Assembly (NCBI GenBank): GCA_947630825.1
Contig: CANRJA010000013.1
Span: 1 to 54,164 of the forward strand
Source: an uncultured Clostridia bacterium
Lineage (GTDB): Bacteria > Bacillota > Clostridia > Oscillospirales > Ruminococcaceae
Direction: 5' to 3'
DNA length: 54,164 bases
A program made the translations under genes and the position numbers. The notes below the pieces were generated by a model. That model saw only the letters and a list, made by a program, of their open reading frames with translations, did not search any database and was not told the DNA's origin. Within the stretch, counting starts at the first letter, position 1. The number at the start of each line of letters is the position of its first letter. This document shows, piece by piece, positions 17,473 through 25,040 of this stretch.

Positions 17473-18204
17473 TTATTCAGCAGGCATATCCCAGTTATGG
17501 TAAACCTCTTGAACGTCGTCGTTATCCTCAAGAGCTTCCAAAAGCAGATTCATTTTCTTAACTGCCTCCTCATCGGTCAGCGAAACACGGTTTGACGGGA
17601 TCTGCTCTGCCTCGGCAGAGAGTACCTTATAACCAAGATCAGTCATTGCGTGGTTTACATCTGAAACTTCGTTAGGCTCACAGGTAATTTCAATAATATC
17701 GTCCTCAATGCTGAAATCTGATGCTCCCGACTCCAGACAATCCTCCATTATCTTATCCTCGTCCGCGCCGTTATTCTCAAGCACAACTATTCCCTTTTGC
17801 TCGAACATAAATGATACACAGCCGGTCGTTCCGAGATTTCCCCCAAATTTATCAAAATAGTGTCTTATATCCCCAGCCGTACGATTCTTATTATCGGTAA
17901 GACACTCGACAATTACAGCCACTCCGTTCGGGCCGTAGCCTTCATAGACCATTGTCTCATAGTTATTCTTATCGCCCTCTCCGGCAGCCTTTTTTATCAT
18001 TCTTTCAATATTGTCGTTAGGCACGTTGTTACTCTTTGCCTTTTGAATCAAATCACGCAGCTTTGAATTATTTGCAGGGTCAGGTCCGCCCTCTTTAACG
18101 CAGACCATCATTTCCCTGCCGATTTTTGTGAAAATCTTAGCCTTTGCCGCGTCGTTGCCCTCTTTTTTTCTTTTAATATTGCTCCATTTTGAATGTCCTG
18201 ACAT
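17473..18204 (-). CDS. yebC: YebC/PmpR family protein
   Basis: A 243-residue member of the YebC family. Members were long described as transcription regulators, and YebC2-type proteins help ribosomes at proline-rich stretches. The signature MSGHSKWSNIKRKK opens the protein, followed by KAKIFTKIGREMMVCVKEGG and YEGYGPNGVAVIVECLTDNKNRT. All three family domains appear complete. It has GGAG upstream of the ATG and is flanked by terminators, so it is probably monocistronic. The YebC1 or YebC2 subtype was not resolved. Confidence 0.95.
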   Translation of the reverse strand: MSGHSKWSNIKRKKEGNDAAKAKIFTKIGREMMVCVKEGGPDPANNSKLRDLIQKAKSNNVPNDNIERMIKKAAGEGDKNNYETMVYEGYGPNGVAVIVECLTDNKNRTAGDIRHYFDKFGGNLGTTGCVSFMFEQKGIVVLENNGADEDKIMEDCLESGASDFSIEDDIIEITCEPNEVSDVNHAMTDLGYKVLSAEAEQIPSNRVSLTDEEAVKKMNLLLEALEDNDDVQEVYHNWDMPAE

Positions 18205-18312
18205 ATATATTTCGCTCCTTTTGGAGCGTTCCTCCCTTCATATGAACATTTTAATTTCACTTCGTAATATTTTACCACAAAGAAAAAAAGATGTCAACAA
18301 CAGCAAATTAAT

Positions 18313-18349
18313 AAAAAAGATCCGGCATAATCACATACCGAACCTTTTT
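18313..18349 (-). terminator. Intrinsic terminator of the ferritin gene
   Basis: On the minus strand AAAAAGGTTCGG (18349-18338) pairs with CCGGATCTTTTTT (18325-18313), with wobble pairs and a T run. Confidence 0.85.
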
Positions 18350-18371
18350 ATTACATATTAAAGCTTAAATC

Positions 18372-18881
18372 TTACAGCACAAGCGACGGTGCAGAATGTA
18401 CTCTAGAAGCAAGCTCACTGTTTAGCATATAAAGCCCCTTAGGATCAGAACCGAACAGCTCGAATTTTGTAATCATATCCTCTGCGTTCTTTTCCTCCTC
18501 ACCCTGCTCTTTAACAAACCAGTCTAACATCTGCATCGTGCGGAAATCCTTGACTGCAAATGCTGCGTCATAGATGTCGTTGATAAGCGAGGTAACATAT
18601 TTCTCATGCTCAAGACCTGCTTTTAAAGGCGCTAAATTGTCGTTAAGCTCAATATCAGGCTTTGCAATTGCCTCAAGAGTTACCTTCTCGCCGTTGTTGT
18701 GAAGATACTGATAAAAGAGCATTGCGTGATCCATTTCCTCCTGAGCCTGAACCTTGTACCAATTTTCAAAACCGTCAAGACCTGCTTCGGCATAATAATT
18801 CGCAAAATCCAAATACAAGTAAGCTGAATAAAACTCCTTGTTTACCTGTTCGTTAATAAGTTTTGCTACTTTACTGTCCAT
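18372..18881 (-). CDS. Non-heme ferritin
   Basis: Stores iron as ferric mineral in a 24-subunit cage. It has 169 residues with the four-helix ferritin fold. Ferroxidase residues are visible: Glu17 in NKEFYSAYLYLDFA, Glu50 and His53 in QAQEEMDHAML, Glu94 in GLEHEKYV, and KEQGEEEKNAEDM with the Glu/Gln of helix D. It resembles bacterial FtnA. AAGGAG precedes the ATG. It is monocistronic, with a good promoter and a candidate operator just downstream of the -10. Confidence 0.95.
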   Translation of the reverse strand: MDSKVAKLINEQVNKEFYSAYLYLDFANYYAEAGLDGFENWYKVQAQEEMDHAMLFYQYLHNNGEKVTLEAIAKPDIELNDNLAPLKAGLEHEKYVTSLINDIYDAAFAVKDFRTMQMLDWFVKEQGEEEKNAEDMITKFELFGSDPKGLYMLNSELASRVHSAPSLVL

Positions 18882-18926
18882 AATTAAACACTCCTTGTTG
18901 TATATTTTCTGAATATTTCACAGATT

Positions 18927-18940
18927 GACATAATCTTGTC
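18927..18940. promoter_or_regulatory. Candidate operator in the ferritin promoter
   Basis: An inverted repeat, GACA-N6-TGTC, lies seven bases downstream of the -10 element of the ferritin gene, in the region expected for transcription start. It does not match the classical Fur or PerR box. The regulator is unknown. Confidence 0.35.
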
Positions 18941-18947
18941 TAATTTA

Positions 18948-18975
18948 ATTATAGTATTTTTTTCAAATAAGTCAA
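18948..18975 (-). promoter_or_regulatory. Ferritin gene promoter
   Basis: On the minus strand TTGACT (18970-18975) and TATAAT (18948-18953) are separated by 16 bp. Confidence 0.8.
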
Positions 18976-19023
18976 TATATAAATTGGGAATATTAAAATT
19001 CACCTTGCAACTGCTATCAAGAT

Positions 19024-20019
19024 TCAAACTACATATACTATTTCAGTACCGTCAAATCTCCTTTTGATTTCTTCTCTCAAAAATACTTCTGCTTTGTCAC
19101 GATACTCCTGCTTATAGCAATACTTGCCTCTGCCCCTGCCTGTCATAATCTCTTTATTGTATATCTTTAATGCGTTTGGAAACGCCTGACTGTTTATTGC
19201 ATTTTGTACATAGCTGTAAGTCATAAATATTACTTCAATAAACATTTCTTTTTTTACCTTTTCCGTAAGGCGTTCAGACAGCGTATCTAAAAGCTCAGTA
19301 TACAGTCTTTCCCAATCATCAACAAAAATAACAGGTGCAATAAGCAATCCTACCTTGTATCCTGCCTCGCACATTTTATTTATCGCTTCTATTCTTTCGT
19401 TCAGCGGAGAAGTTCCTATCTCGACCTTTCTTATTATCATCTCAGGATTAACGCTCATTCTGAAAATAACTTTACCCTTATGATTGAGCGATAAAAGGTC
19501 GTCAACCATACTGAATTTTGTCGGGAAAGTAATAAACCCGCGTCCGTGTTCTGCGAACATCTCAATAGTCTTTACAAGGCTTCCCGTGATTTGATTTTCC
19601 AATATCAAATCGCTGTTGCTTCCTATTTCAAAAGTGCAAACTTTATCCGTCTTATGAGACTTCTCAATCAACTTTTCGATCATTTGGTCAATATTTACAT
19701 ACACACGCAAATATGAGCATTTATTATAGTTGCAAACAAGATAACAGTACAAACACATAGCGCTGCAGCCAGATGATGAAAAGGGCACAAGGTAGTCCGA
19801 AACCTTTTGATTTTCCACATACTTATGAGTTTTTCTTATACCGATTATCAGGTATTTTTTCATCTCTACAAAATCAGAATTGCTTTTATTTCTCAGTTCC
19901 TCAATATTGTTATGGCTTTCAATAGGAATCCACTCAACATCAGAATACTTTTCTTTCAGCCTTTGTCCCAACTCATATTCAAGTGCCTTAGGCTCGTAGT
20001 AAATTTTTTTAGGGTACAT
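19024..20019 (-). CDS. Spore photoproduct lyase-like radical SAM protein
   Basis: A 331-residue member of the SplB family. Known members reverse the spore photoproduct, a UV-made thymine dimer, using SAM and a 4Fe-4S cluster. The cluster motif CSAMCLYCYL (CxxxCxxC) is near residue 84-93, followed by SYLRVYVNI. KFSMVDDLLSLNHKGKVIF and GTSPLNERIEAINK align well with Bacillus SplB. However, the segment FEIGSNSD aligns with FEASCTSD of Bacillus SplB, so the hydrogen-donor cysteine (Cys141) is a serine here. The reaction may therefore differ. GGAG precedes the ATG. The gene stands alone. Confidence 0.85.
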   Translation of the reverse strand: MYPKKIYYEPKALEYELGQRLKEKYSDVEWIPIESHNNIEELRNKSNSDFVEMKKYLIIGIRKTHKYVENQKVSDYLVPFSSSGCSAMCLYCYLVCNYNKCSYLRVYVNIDQMIEKLIEKSHKTDKVCTFEIGSNSDLILENQITGSLVKTIEMFAEHGRGFITFPTKFSMVDDLLSLNHKGKVIFRMSVNPEMIIRKVEIGTSPLNERIEAINKMCEAGYKVGLLIAPVIFVDDWERLYTELLDTLSERLTEKVKKEMFIEVIFMTYSYVQNAINSQAFPNALKIYNKEIMTGRGRGKYCYKQEYRDKAEVFLREEIKRRFDGTEIVYVV

Positions 20020-20104
20020 ATTAACTCCATTTATTTTACATTTTGTTTTATTGTTTGCAGATAAGTGTTAAATATTCAGTATTCTACAACCTTAGGTCGG
20101 AGAC

Positions 20105-20133
20105 AAGAAAGCGTTCGGAATTTTTCCGAACGC
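20105..20133 (-). terminator. Hairpin linked to the repeat element
   Basis: GCGTTCGG (20111-20118) pairs with CCGAACGC (20126-20133). T-rich sequence lies on both sides. An almost identical hairpin is at 52057-52086, in the same position relative to a repeat copy and a Fn3-type C-terminus. Confidence 0.75.
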
Positions 20134-20150
20134 CTTGTTTTTTTACATCT

Positions 20151-20227
20151 ATTTACGACCCGCCGTTTATCAAATTATGTTTTATATCTAATTTATCAAA
20201 GGTGGAAGTGCCTGCGGCGGCTCGCCG
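20151..20227. repeat. GC-rich intergenic repeat copy
   Basis: The sequence reads CCCGCCGTTTATCAAATTATG, an AT-rich segment, then GGAAGTGCCTGCGG and GGCGGCTCGCC. It has the same order as the copy at 52143-52235. It ends right at a TAG (minus strand) that closes a relic reading frame. Apart from this repeat, the hairpin and the relic, the 350-base gap 20020-20370 holds only AT-rich DNA and a terminator. Confidence 0.85.
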
Positions 20228-20257
20228 CTATCGTATTTTCTTCTTAACAACCTTGCA
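20228..20257 (-). pseudogene. Relic 3' end of a Fn3-type surface-protein gene
   Basis: On the minus strand the codons read SCKVVKKKIR then TAG. The genes at 21873 and 52236 end WSKVVKKKVK and WSKVVKKKTK. Upstream of these codons the frame is not recognisable. Together with the adjacent repeat and hairpin it mirrors the 3' end of the GH59 gene, so it is probably what is left of a deleted paralogue. Confidence 0.55.
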
Positions 20258-20334
20258 ACTTCTTATAATAATTATATGTTTTTTTGCATATTATATTAAA
20301 ATAATTTATTGTTAATTTTTTCTTGAAACAGAGT

Positions 20335-20363
20335 AAAAAAAGCAGCCACATTTCTGTGACTGC
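20335..20363 (-). terminator. Intrinsic terminator of the first BspA-like gene
   Basis: On the minus strand GCAGTCACA pairs with TGTGGCTGC (20363-20342, one wobble), followed by seven T residues. The third BspA-like gene has almost the same terminator at 25132-25157. Confidence 0.9.
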
Positions 20364-20370
20364 TTAAATG

Positions 20371-21453
20371 CTACCCATGTATATTTTGATATACAACCTT
20401 TTTGCCTATCAGTATTTTTGCGTTTTTAACGCCGCTCTTATTATTTTGCAACTGTTCTTTTAGTTGGTCGGCTACCGTCTGATTTTTTACGATAAACTGT
20501 ATTCCGTCTTTTGTGTTTTTAAATGCACTGCTTTTTATTCCTTCATATTCTATTATCACTTTAGGCGAATTCTTTTCGTTTTCAATTATAACTGTCGATA
20601 ATTCTTTACAGTTACAAAAAGCCGAACCCTTAATTTTTTTAATATTTTTTGGTATAGTAATTTTCTTTAGTGATCCGCAATTTTCAAATGCACAAGAACC
20701 TATTTTTTTCGTTTTATTATTTATCTTTACTGTTTTTAGATTACGACATTTTCTAAAAGCATTTAATGTTATTGTTTCTAATGATTTAGGCAAATAAACT
20801 TTCTCTAGTTTTTTTACACCGCTAAAATCTATTTGTTTTGTTCCTTTTGACACCCTGTATGTCTTTTTACTGTTCACAAGAGATAACAGCTTTTTGCCGT
20901 TTTTTGAATATATAGCTCCGTTTTTCATTTTTATATATGGGTTTTTCTTATCAATTATAACTTTTAATTTTGGATAGTCTGATAATCCGTCTATTACTTG
21001 TGTTTTCTTTGGAACATATATCTTTTTAAGTTTTGTAAATTTTGCATACCGAAAATCTGCAGATTCTACTGTATTAGGTATAACAATTTTCTTATATGGC
21101 ATCTTCCACTTTCTATTATTTGCACCAAGCATCATGTCATCTATATTAATCTCTTTTACTTTAAGATTTCTGCCTTTAAAAAAGATTGTTTCCGGAATTG
21201 TAAGTGTATTACCTTTTGTTTTTGCAAAATTAACCGATACGTTATATGTTCCTTTTCTGCCAGTTTGATCATCATAAATATCTATATTATAATAAATATT
21301 ACCTATATTCACATTATAATATCCAGATGTTCCTTTATCATGGCTGTACTCCCATTTGTAATTATTAGGATAAGTATAGCCTACAGCATTAATAGGCAAA
21401 AGACAAATAAAACTTATTATTAAACTAAATATATAAATAGATAATCTTTTCAT
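20371..21453 (-). CDS. Secreted BspA-type leucine-rich-repeat protein
   Basis: A 360-residue secreted protein with a signal peptide (MKRLSIYIFSLIISFICLLPINAVG). The ATG at 21453 is used because GAGG lies seven bases before it and the signal peptide begins there. Its N-terminal domain (about 26-110) is Tyr/Asn-rich. LRR_5-type repeats follow (about 110-300), with units such as NAFRKCRNLKTVKI, CAFENCGSLKKITIPK and SAFCNCKELSTVII. The C-terminus, KNAKILIGKKVVYQNIHG, is shared with the gene at 25164. Such proteins usually bind host, fibre or cell surfaces; no specific ligand can be read. Confidence 0.85.
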   Translation of the reverse strand: MKRLSIYIFSLIISFICLLPINAVGYTYPNNYKWEYSHDKGTSGYYNVNIGNIYYNIDIYDDQTGRKGTYNVSVNFAKTKGNTLTIPETIFFKGRNLKVKEINIDDMMLGANNRKWKMPYKKIVIPNTVESADFRYAKFTKLKKIYVPKKTQVIDGLSDYPKLKVIIDKKNPYIKMKNGAIYSKNGKKLLSLVNSKKTYRVSKGTKQIDFSGVKKLEKVYLPKSLETITLNAFRKCRNLKTVKINNKTKKIGSCAFENCGSLKKITIPKNIKKIKGSAFCNCKELSTVIIENEKNSPKVIIEYEGIKSSAFKNTKDGIQFIVKNQTVADQLKEQLQNNKSGVKNAKILIGKKVVYQNIHG

Positions 21454-21470
21454 TATGTTTCCTCTTGCTG

Positions 21471-21683
21471 TTATACCAATGACATTGTTGAAATGCTTTC
21501 CCATTGTTCTCGGTAGAAGTATGATGTATTAATTCCGAGCTCAACAATATATCCGTAATAATTATTTAACTTTAAACCATAATAAGGAACAAATGTACTT
21601 TCGTCAAAACCATCTTTAAAATTTTCTATTACTTCATTGGAATAACCACTTTTTTGTTTAATTAAATTAAGTTTTATAGAATT
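21471..21683 (-). pseudogene. 5'-truncated coding remnant, unknown family
   Basis: The minus strand has an open frame of 70 codons ending TAA, 17 bp before the BspA-like start. It encodes a protein-like sequence including GYSNEVIENFKDGFDEST and GINTSYFYREQWESIS. There is no ATG, GTG or TTG start and no ribosome site, and a stop codon precedes it. It begins almost exactly at the predicted transcription start of the shared promoter. It looks like the 3' end of a gene now carried as leader of the next one. I do not recognise the family. Confidence 0.55.
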
Positions 21684-21693
21684 CTATATTTAC

Positions 21694-21722
21694 ATTATAT
21701 TATGTAAGTTATTGAAAGTAAA
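21694..21722 (-). promoter_or_regulatory. Promoter with TTTACTTTACTTTC block (first BspA-like gene)
   Basis: On the minus strand TTTACT (21717-21722) and TATAAT (21694-21699) are 17 bp apart. The -35 lies in a direct repeat, TTTACTTTACTTTC. About 70 bp upstream of this (21723-21792) is also conserved at the promoter of the gene at 25164, including GTTTTTGTATAAG and ACAAAGAAAGAC. Confidence 0.75.
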
Positions 21723-21830
21723 GTAAAATCTATTAATTTGATGAACTTTGTAGACTTATACAAAAACAATCGTCTTTCTTTGTATACTATAACAGATTAA
21801 GCTTTAATCCGCAAAAAAAGAAAACAAAAC

Positions 21831-21856
21831 GGCTGACACAGATTAATGTGCCAGCC
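21831..21856. terminator. Terminator, exact duplicate of the one at 23658
   Basis: GGCTGACACA pairs with TGTGCCAGCC around ATTAA, one mismatch, followed by T/A runs. The hairpin and about 12 bases of 5' flank are identical to 23647-23687. Confidence 0.9.
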
Positions 21857-21872
21857 ATTTTTATATTTTTTA

Positions 21873-23186
21873 TCACTTAACTTTTTTCTTAACAACCTTG
21901 CTCCACTTACCGTAATATGTACTGCCGTTTACGGTCTTATATGCCCTTACCTTTACAAAATACTTTTTCTTAGATTTCAGTCTCTTTAATGTTACCTTGT
22001 TCTTTTTAACTGTGACAGTTTTTTCATTCTTGGTAAATTTATTGTTAGTCGCATACACAACCTCATACCCTGTTGCTCCGCTGATCTTTTTCCATTTTAC
22101 GTTCAGTTTCTTTTTCTTGGCGGCCAGTTTAACGGATTTTACTTTGGCGGGTTTGGAATTTGATTGTCTTTTGTTTATTTGATTTATAGATTTATTAGTT
22201 AAAACTACTTCTGATAATAACTTGTATTCAATATCATTTTTTAATGCATATTGTTCAGCATAACTGTCCTTAAAACACTTGATTGTTAATTTATAACAAT
22301 TTTCAAAGGCTCTAGTTCCAATATTTTTTACACTTTTGGGTATTGTTATTTCTATTAAATTTTTACAATCGCTAAAAACACTTTTACCAATACTTACTAA
22401 ATTGCTACCTATTGTTACACTAATTAAAATTTCACAATGGGAAAATGCATCATCACAAATATTTATTAAACTATTTGGTAATATAATTCTTGTTAAGTTT
22501 TCACAATAACTAAACGACATACTTCCAATGCTTGTTACACCTTCTGGTATTGTTATATCACCTACACAAGTTGATCCATCAATAAGTATACCATTAATAA
22601 TTACTAAAGGATTTTCCTTTTGCTTTTTTGTCAACCATAATGTATCTTTAAATGCATATTTTCCAATGCTTGTTACACTGTTTGGTATTGTTATACTTGT
22701 TAAACTAGTACACAATTGAAACGCCCAATCTTCAATGATTGTTACACTTCTTGGTATTGTATAAGATGTTTGTGTTTTACCTATTGGATATTGTATAAGT
22801 TCTGTTTTATTATAATTAAATAAAACTCCATCTTGAGATGAATAATTTTTATTGTTAGAATCAACATTTATTTCTGTTAAACTTTCACAATACTCAAACG
22901 CTCTATATCCAATGTTTGTTACACTATTTGGTATTGTTACGCTTGTTAAACTACAATTTGCAAATGCATAATATTCAATTCTTGTTACAGCCTTTCCATC
23001 AATTTCATCAGGAATTTCAATGTCAGTTTCACTGCCAGTATATCCTGTTATCTCAACCGTACCGTCATATAAAACAGTATACTCATAATCGCCGTATGTA
23101 TCTGCCGATACATTAATAACAGGCAAAACGCCCATTAAACTAACTGCCATTATCAAAGCTGTCACTAAACTAAAAAATTTTTTCAT
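21873..23186 (-). CDS. Secreted BspA-type LRR protein with C-terminal Fn3 module
   Basis: A 437-residue secreted protein. The signal peptide is MKKFFSLVTALIMAVSLMGV up to VSA (about residue 28). At least six LRR_5 units follow (about 45-310), with consensus CxSLTSVTIPNSVTSIGxxAF, for example YAFANCSLTSVTIPNSVTNI and WAFQLCTSLTSITIPNSV. A Ser/Asn/Lys linker leads to a lysine-rich fibronectin type III domain (about 345-437; GATGYEVVYATNNKF, KKKYFVKVRAYKTVNGSTYY) ending WSKVVKKKVK. That Fn3 module is nearly the same as in the GH59 enzyme at 52236. The role in surface binding is inference. GGAG precedes the ATG. Confidence 0.88.
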   Translation of the reverse strand: MKKFFSLVTALIMAVSLMGVLPVINVSADTYGDYEYTVLYDGTVEITGYTGSETDIEIPDEIDGKAVTRIEYYAFANCSLTSVTIPNSVTNIGYRAFEYCESLTEINVDSNNKNYSSQDGVLFNYNKTELIQYPIGKTQTSYTIPRSVTIIEDWAFQLCTSLTSITIPNSVTSIGKYAFKDTLWLTKKQKENPLVIINGILIDGSTCVGDITIPEGVTSIGSMSFSYCENLTRIILPNSLINICDDAFSHCEILISVTIGSNLVSIGKSVFSDCKNLIEITIPKSVKNIGTRAFENCYKLTIKCFKDSYAEQYALKNDIEYKLLSEVVLTNKSINQINKRQSNSKPAKVKSVKLAAKKKKLNVKWKKISGATGYEVVYATNNKFTKNEKTVTVKKNKVTLKRLKSKKKYFVKVRAYKTVNGSTYYGKWSKVVKKKVK

Positions 23187-23226
23187 CTTGCTTTTCTCCT
23201 AAATAATAAAATATTATCCTAATTAC

Positions 23227-23255
23227 ATTTTACTCAATTTGGGTTTTAAAGTCAA
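23227..23255 (-). promoter_or_regulatory. Promoter of the LRR-Fn3 gene
   Basis: On the minus strand TTGACT (23250-23255) and TAAAAT (23227-23232) are 17 bp apart. The start codon follows about 35 bases after the expected transcription start. It does not share the block found at the other two LRR genes. Confidence 0.75.
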
Positions 23256-23356
23256 CCATTCTAAAAAAAACCAAATCATATTTACATTTTATCACCCTCG
23301 TATAATAATTATTTTAAAATACATATGTTATAGCTGTCTGATTACAATATTATTGT

Positions 23357-23396
23357 AACCTGTTTCAGGTTAAATGTCAATACCCTGTTTCAGGTT
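23357..23396. promoter_or_regulatory. Paired palindromic operator of the XRE repressor
   Basis: AACCTGTTTCAGGTT (23357-23371) is a perfect 6-bp inverted repeat with a 3-base centre. A second copy, CCTGTTTCAGG with one mismatch in the outer arm, lies at 23384-23394; the centres are 25 bp apart. The second runs into TATAAT at 23396-23401, the probable -10 of the XRE gene, so binding would block its own promoter. Confidence 0.8.
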
Positions 23397-23424
23397 ATAA
23401 TATAATTATTCTGAGGTGAGGAAT

Positions 23425-23673
23425 ATGTATAAAAGAATACGTGATTTACGGGAGGATCACGACCTCACACAGAAGCAAATTGCGGAAATTCTCAATATGT
23501 CACAGACGGGATATTCCAAGTATGAAACAGGCGAAAATGATTTGCCTACAGTAGTTTTGATAAAACTCGCAAACTATTATAATACAAGTATTGATTACCT
23601 TTTAAATAGAACAAACACCTTCAAACCCTATCCAAAAATAAAAGCAGAAAACAAAACGGCTGACACAGATTAA
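23425..23673 (+). CDS. Small XRE-family (Cro/CI-type) transcriptional repressor
   Basis: An 82-residue helix-turn-helix protein. The HTH covers about residues 4-60: IRDLREDHDLTQKQIAEILN, then MSQTGYSKYETGENDLPT. LANYYNTSIDYLLNRTN closes the domain in the usual XRE way. The ATG at 23425 is preceded by GAGGTGAGG; an in-frame GTG at 23416 lies inside that ribosome site. The last codons (ENKTADTD) and stop form the left arm of its own terminator. The paired operator upstream suggests autorepression. A second target is not seen, although the divergent LRR-Fn3 gene is close. Confidence 0.88.
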   Translation: MYKRIRDLREDHDLTQKQIAEILNMSQTGYSKYETGENDLPTVVLIKLANYYNTSIDYLLNRTNTFKPYPKIKAENKTADTD

Positions 23674-23683
23674 TGTGCCAGCC
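23658..23683. terminator. Terminator overlapping the XRE stop codon, shared with purA
   Basis: GGCTGACACA/TGTGCCAGCC around the TAA stop of the XRE gene, flanked by T and A runs. It is placed between convergent XRE and purA genes and is identical to the hairpin at 21831-21856. Confidence 0.9.
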
Positions 23684-23702
23684 ATTTTATTACTTTATTA
23701 CT

Positions 23703-24977
23703 TTATCTTATAATAATATCGTCTCTCTTTGGTCCGTTTGAGATCATCTTTATCGGGTAGCCTATATGCTCCTCGCAGAACTCTATATACTTTCTGCAAT
23801 TTTCCGGCAAGTCAGCGTAATTTTTAATGCCTCTTATGTCGCATTTCCAGCCGTCGAGAACCTCATAAACAGGCTTTGCCTTTTCAAGTTTAGTCGTCAC
23901 AGGGAAGTCGGTCGTAACCTCACCGTCTATCTCATACCCAACGCAGACAGGTATTTTATCGAGATATCCCAAAACGTCAAGAACAGTAAACGCAACCTCA
24001 GTTGTACCCTGAAGCCGACAACCGTATTTTGAAGCAACGCAATCAAACCAGCCCATACGTCTCGGACGCCCTGTAGTTGCGCCGTACTCTCCGCCGTCAC
24101 CACCTCGACGTCTTAGCTCGTCAGCCTCCTCGCCGAAAATCTCAGAAACAAATGCTCCTGCTCCTACTGCCGACGAATACGCCTTGCAGACGGTTACTAT
24201 CCCCGTAATTTGATAAGGAGGTATTCCTGCTCCGATAGCGCCGTAAGCCGCCAATGTTGAACTTGAAGTAACCATTGGATAGATACCGTGATCGGGGTCT
24301 TTAAGCGTTCCTAGCTGACCTTCAAGAAGGATATTTTTGCCCTCCTTGATAGCGTTTGCAAGATAAAGCGAAACGTCGCAGACATAAGGCTCTACCATTT
24401 TTTTGTATTCCATTAAGATATTGAAAAGCTCGTCAATGTTGAGTGCAGGCTTGTGATAGAGATTTTCAAGAAGAACATTCTTTTGCGGAGCGATTCTCTC
24501 CAAATGAGCTCTTAAAGCGTCCTCGTCAAAAAGCTCCTGAACCTGAAAGCCCAGCTTTGCATATTTATCTGAATAGAAAGGTGCGATGCCCGATTTTGTC
24601 GAGCCAAAGCTTGACTTACCCAGCCTTTCCTCCTCGTATTCGTCGAATAAAATATGGTACGGCATAACCATCTGCGCTCTGTCAGACACTAATATTTTGG
24701 GACGCGGAACGCCCTTACTTACTACCTGCTCGATCTCATTGAAAAGAACAGGTATATTTAGTGCAACTCCGTTGCCGATAATGTTAGTAGTGTGGTCATA
24801 AAAAACGCCCGACGGCAGAGTATGTAACGCAAACTTTCCGTAATCGTTTACAATAGTATGTCCTGCATTTGCTCCGCCCTGAAATCTGATTACAATATCG
24901 GATTCTCTGGCTAACATATCGGTTATCTTTCCCTTACCTTCGTCTCCCCAGTTAGCGCCAACGATTGCATTTACCAT
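23703..24977 (-). CDS. purA: Adenylosuccinate synthetase
   Basis: Uses GTP to join IMP and aspartate, the first committed step to AMP. It has 424 residues. The N-terminal signature GANWGDEGKGKITDMLA (residues 7-23) carries the catalytic Asp and the GTP loop. HTIVNDYGKFALHTLPSG, GQLGTLKDPDHGIYP (a variant of the usual GTLLDIDHGTYP region), RRRGGDGGEYGATTGRPRR and GWFDCVA follow, with SNGPKRDDIIIR at the end. GGAGG lies before the ATG. It is apparently monocistronic, placed between two BspA-like gene regions. Confidence 0.96.
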   Translation of the reverse strand: MVNAIVGANWGDEGKGKITDMLARESDIVIRFQGGANAGHTIVNDYGKFALHTLPSGVFYDHTTNIIGNGVALNIPVLFNEIEQVVSKGVPRPKILVSDRAQMVMPYHILFDEYEEERLGKSSFGSTKSGIAPFYSDKYAKLGFQVQELFDEDALRAHLERIAPQKNVLLENLYHKPALNIDELFNILMEYKKMVEPYVCDVSLYLANAIKEGKNILLEGQLGTLKDPDHGIYPMVTSSSTLAAYGAIGAGIPPYQITGIVTVCKAYSSAVGAGAFVSEIFGEEADELRRRGGDGGEYGATTGRPRRMGWFDCVASKYGCRLQGTTEVAFTVLDVLGYLDKIPVCVGYEIDGEVTTDFPVTTKLEKAKPVYEVLDGWKCDIRGIKNYADLPENCRKYIEFCEEHIGYPIKMISNGPKRDDIIIR

Positions 24978-25040
24978 AAATATTTCCTCCAGAATGTAAA
25001 CATTGAATTTGTATATTACGTTTTTAGAAAATACTTTATA

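Noticed and set aside
20043-20315. Plus-strand frames of 60-90 codons between the SPL-like and BspA-like genes
   Set aside because: They cross a hairpin and repeat, with no start signals. The interval is better explained by the repeat and relic.
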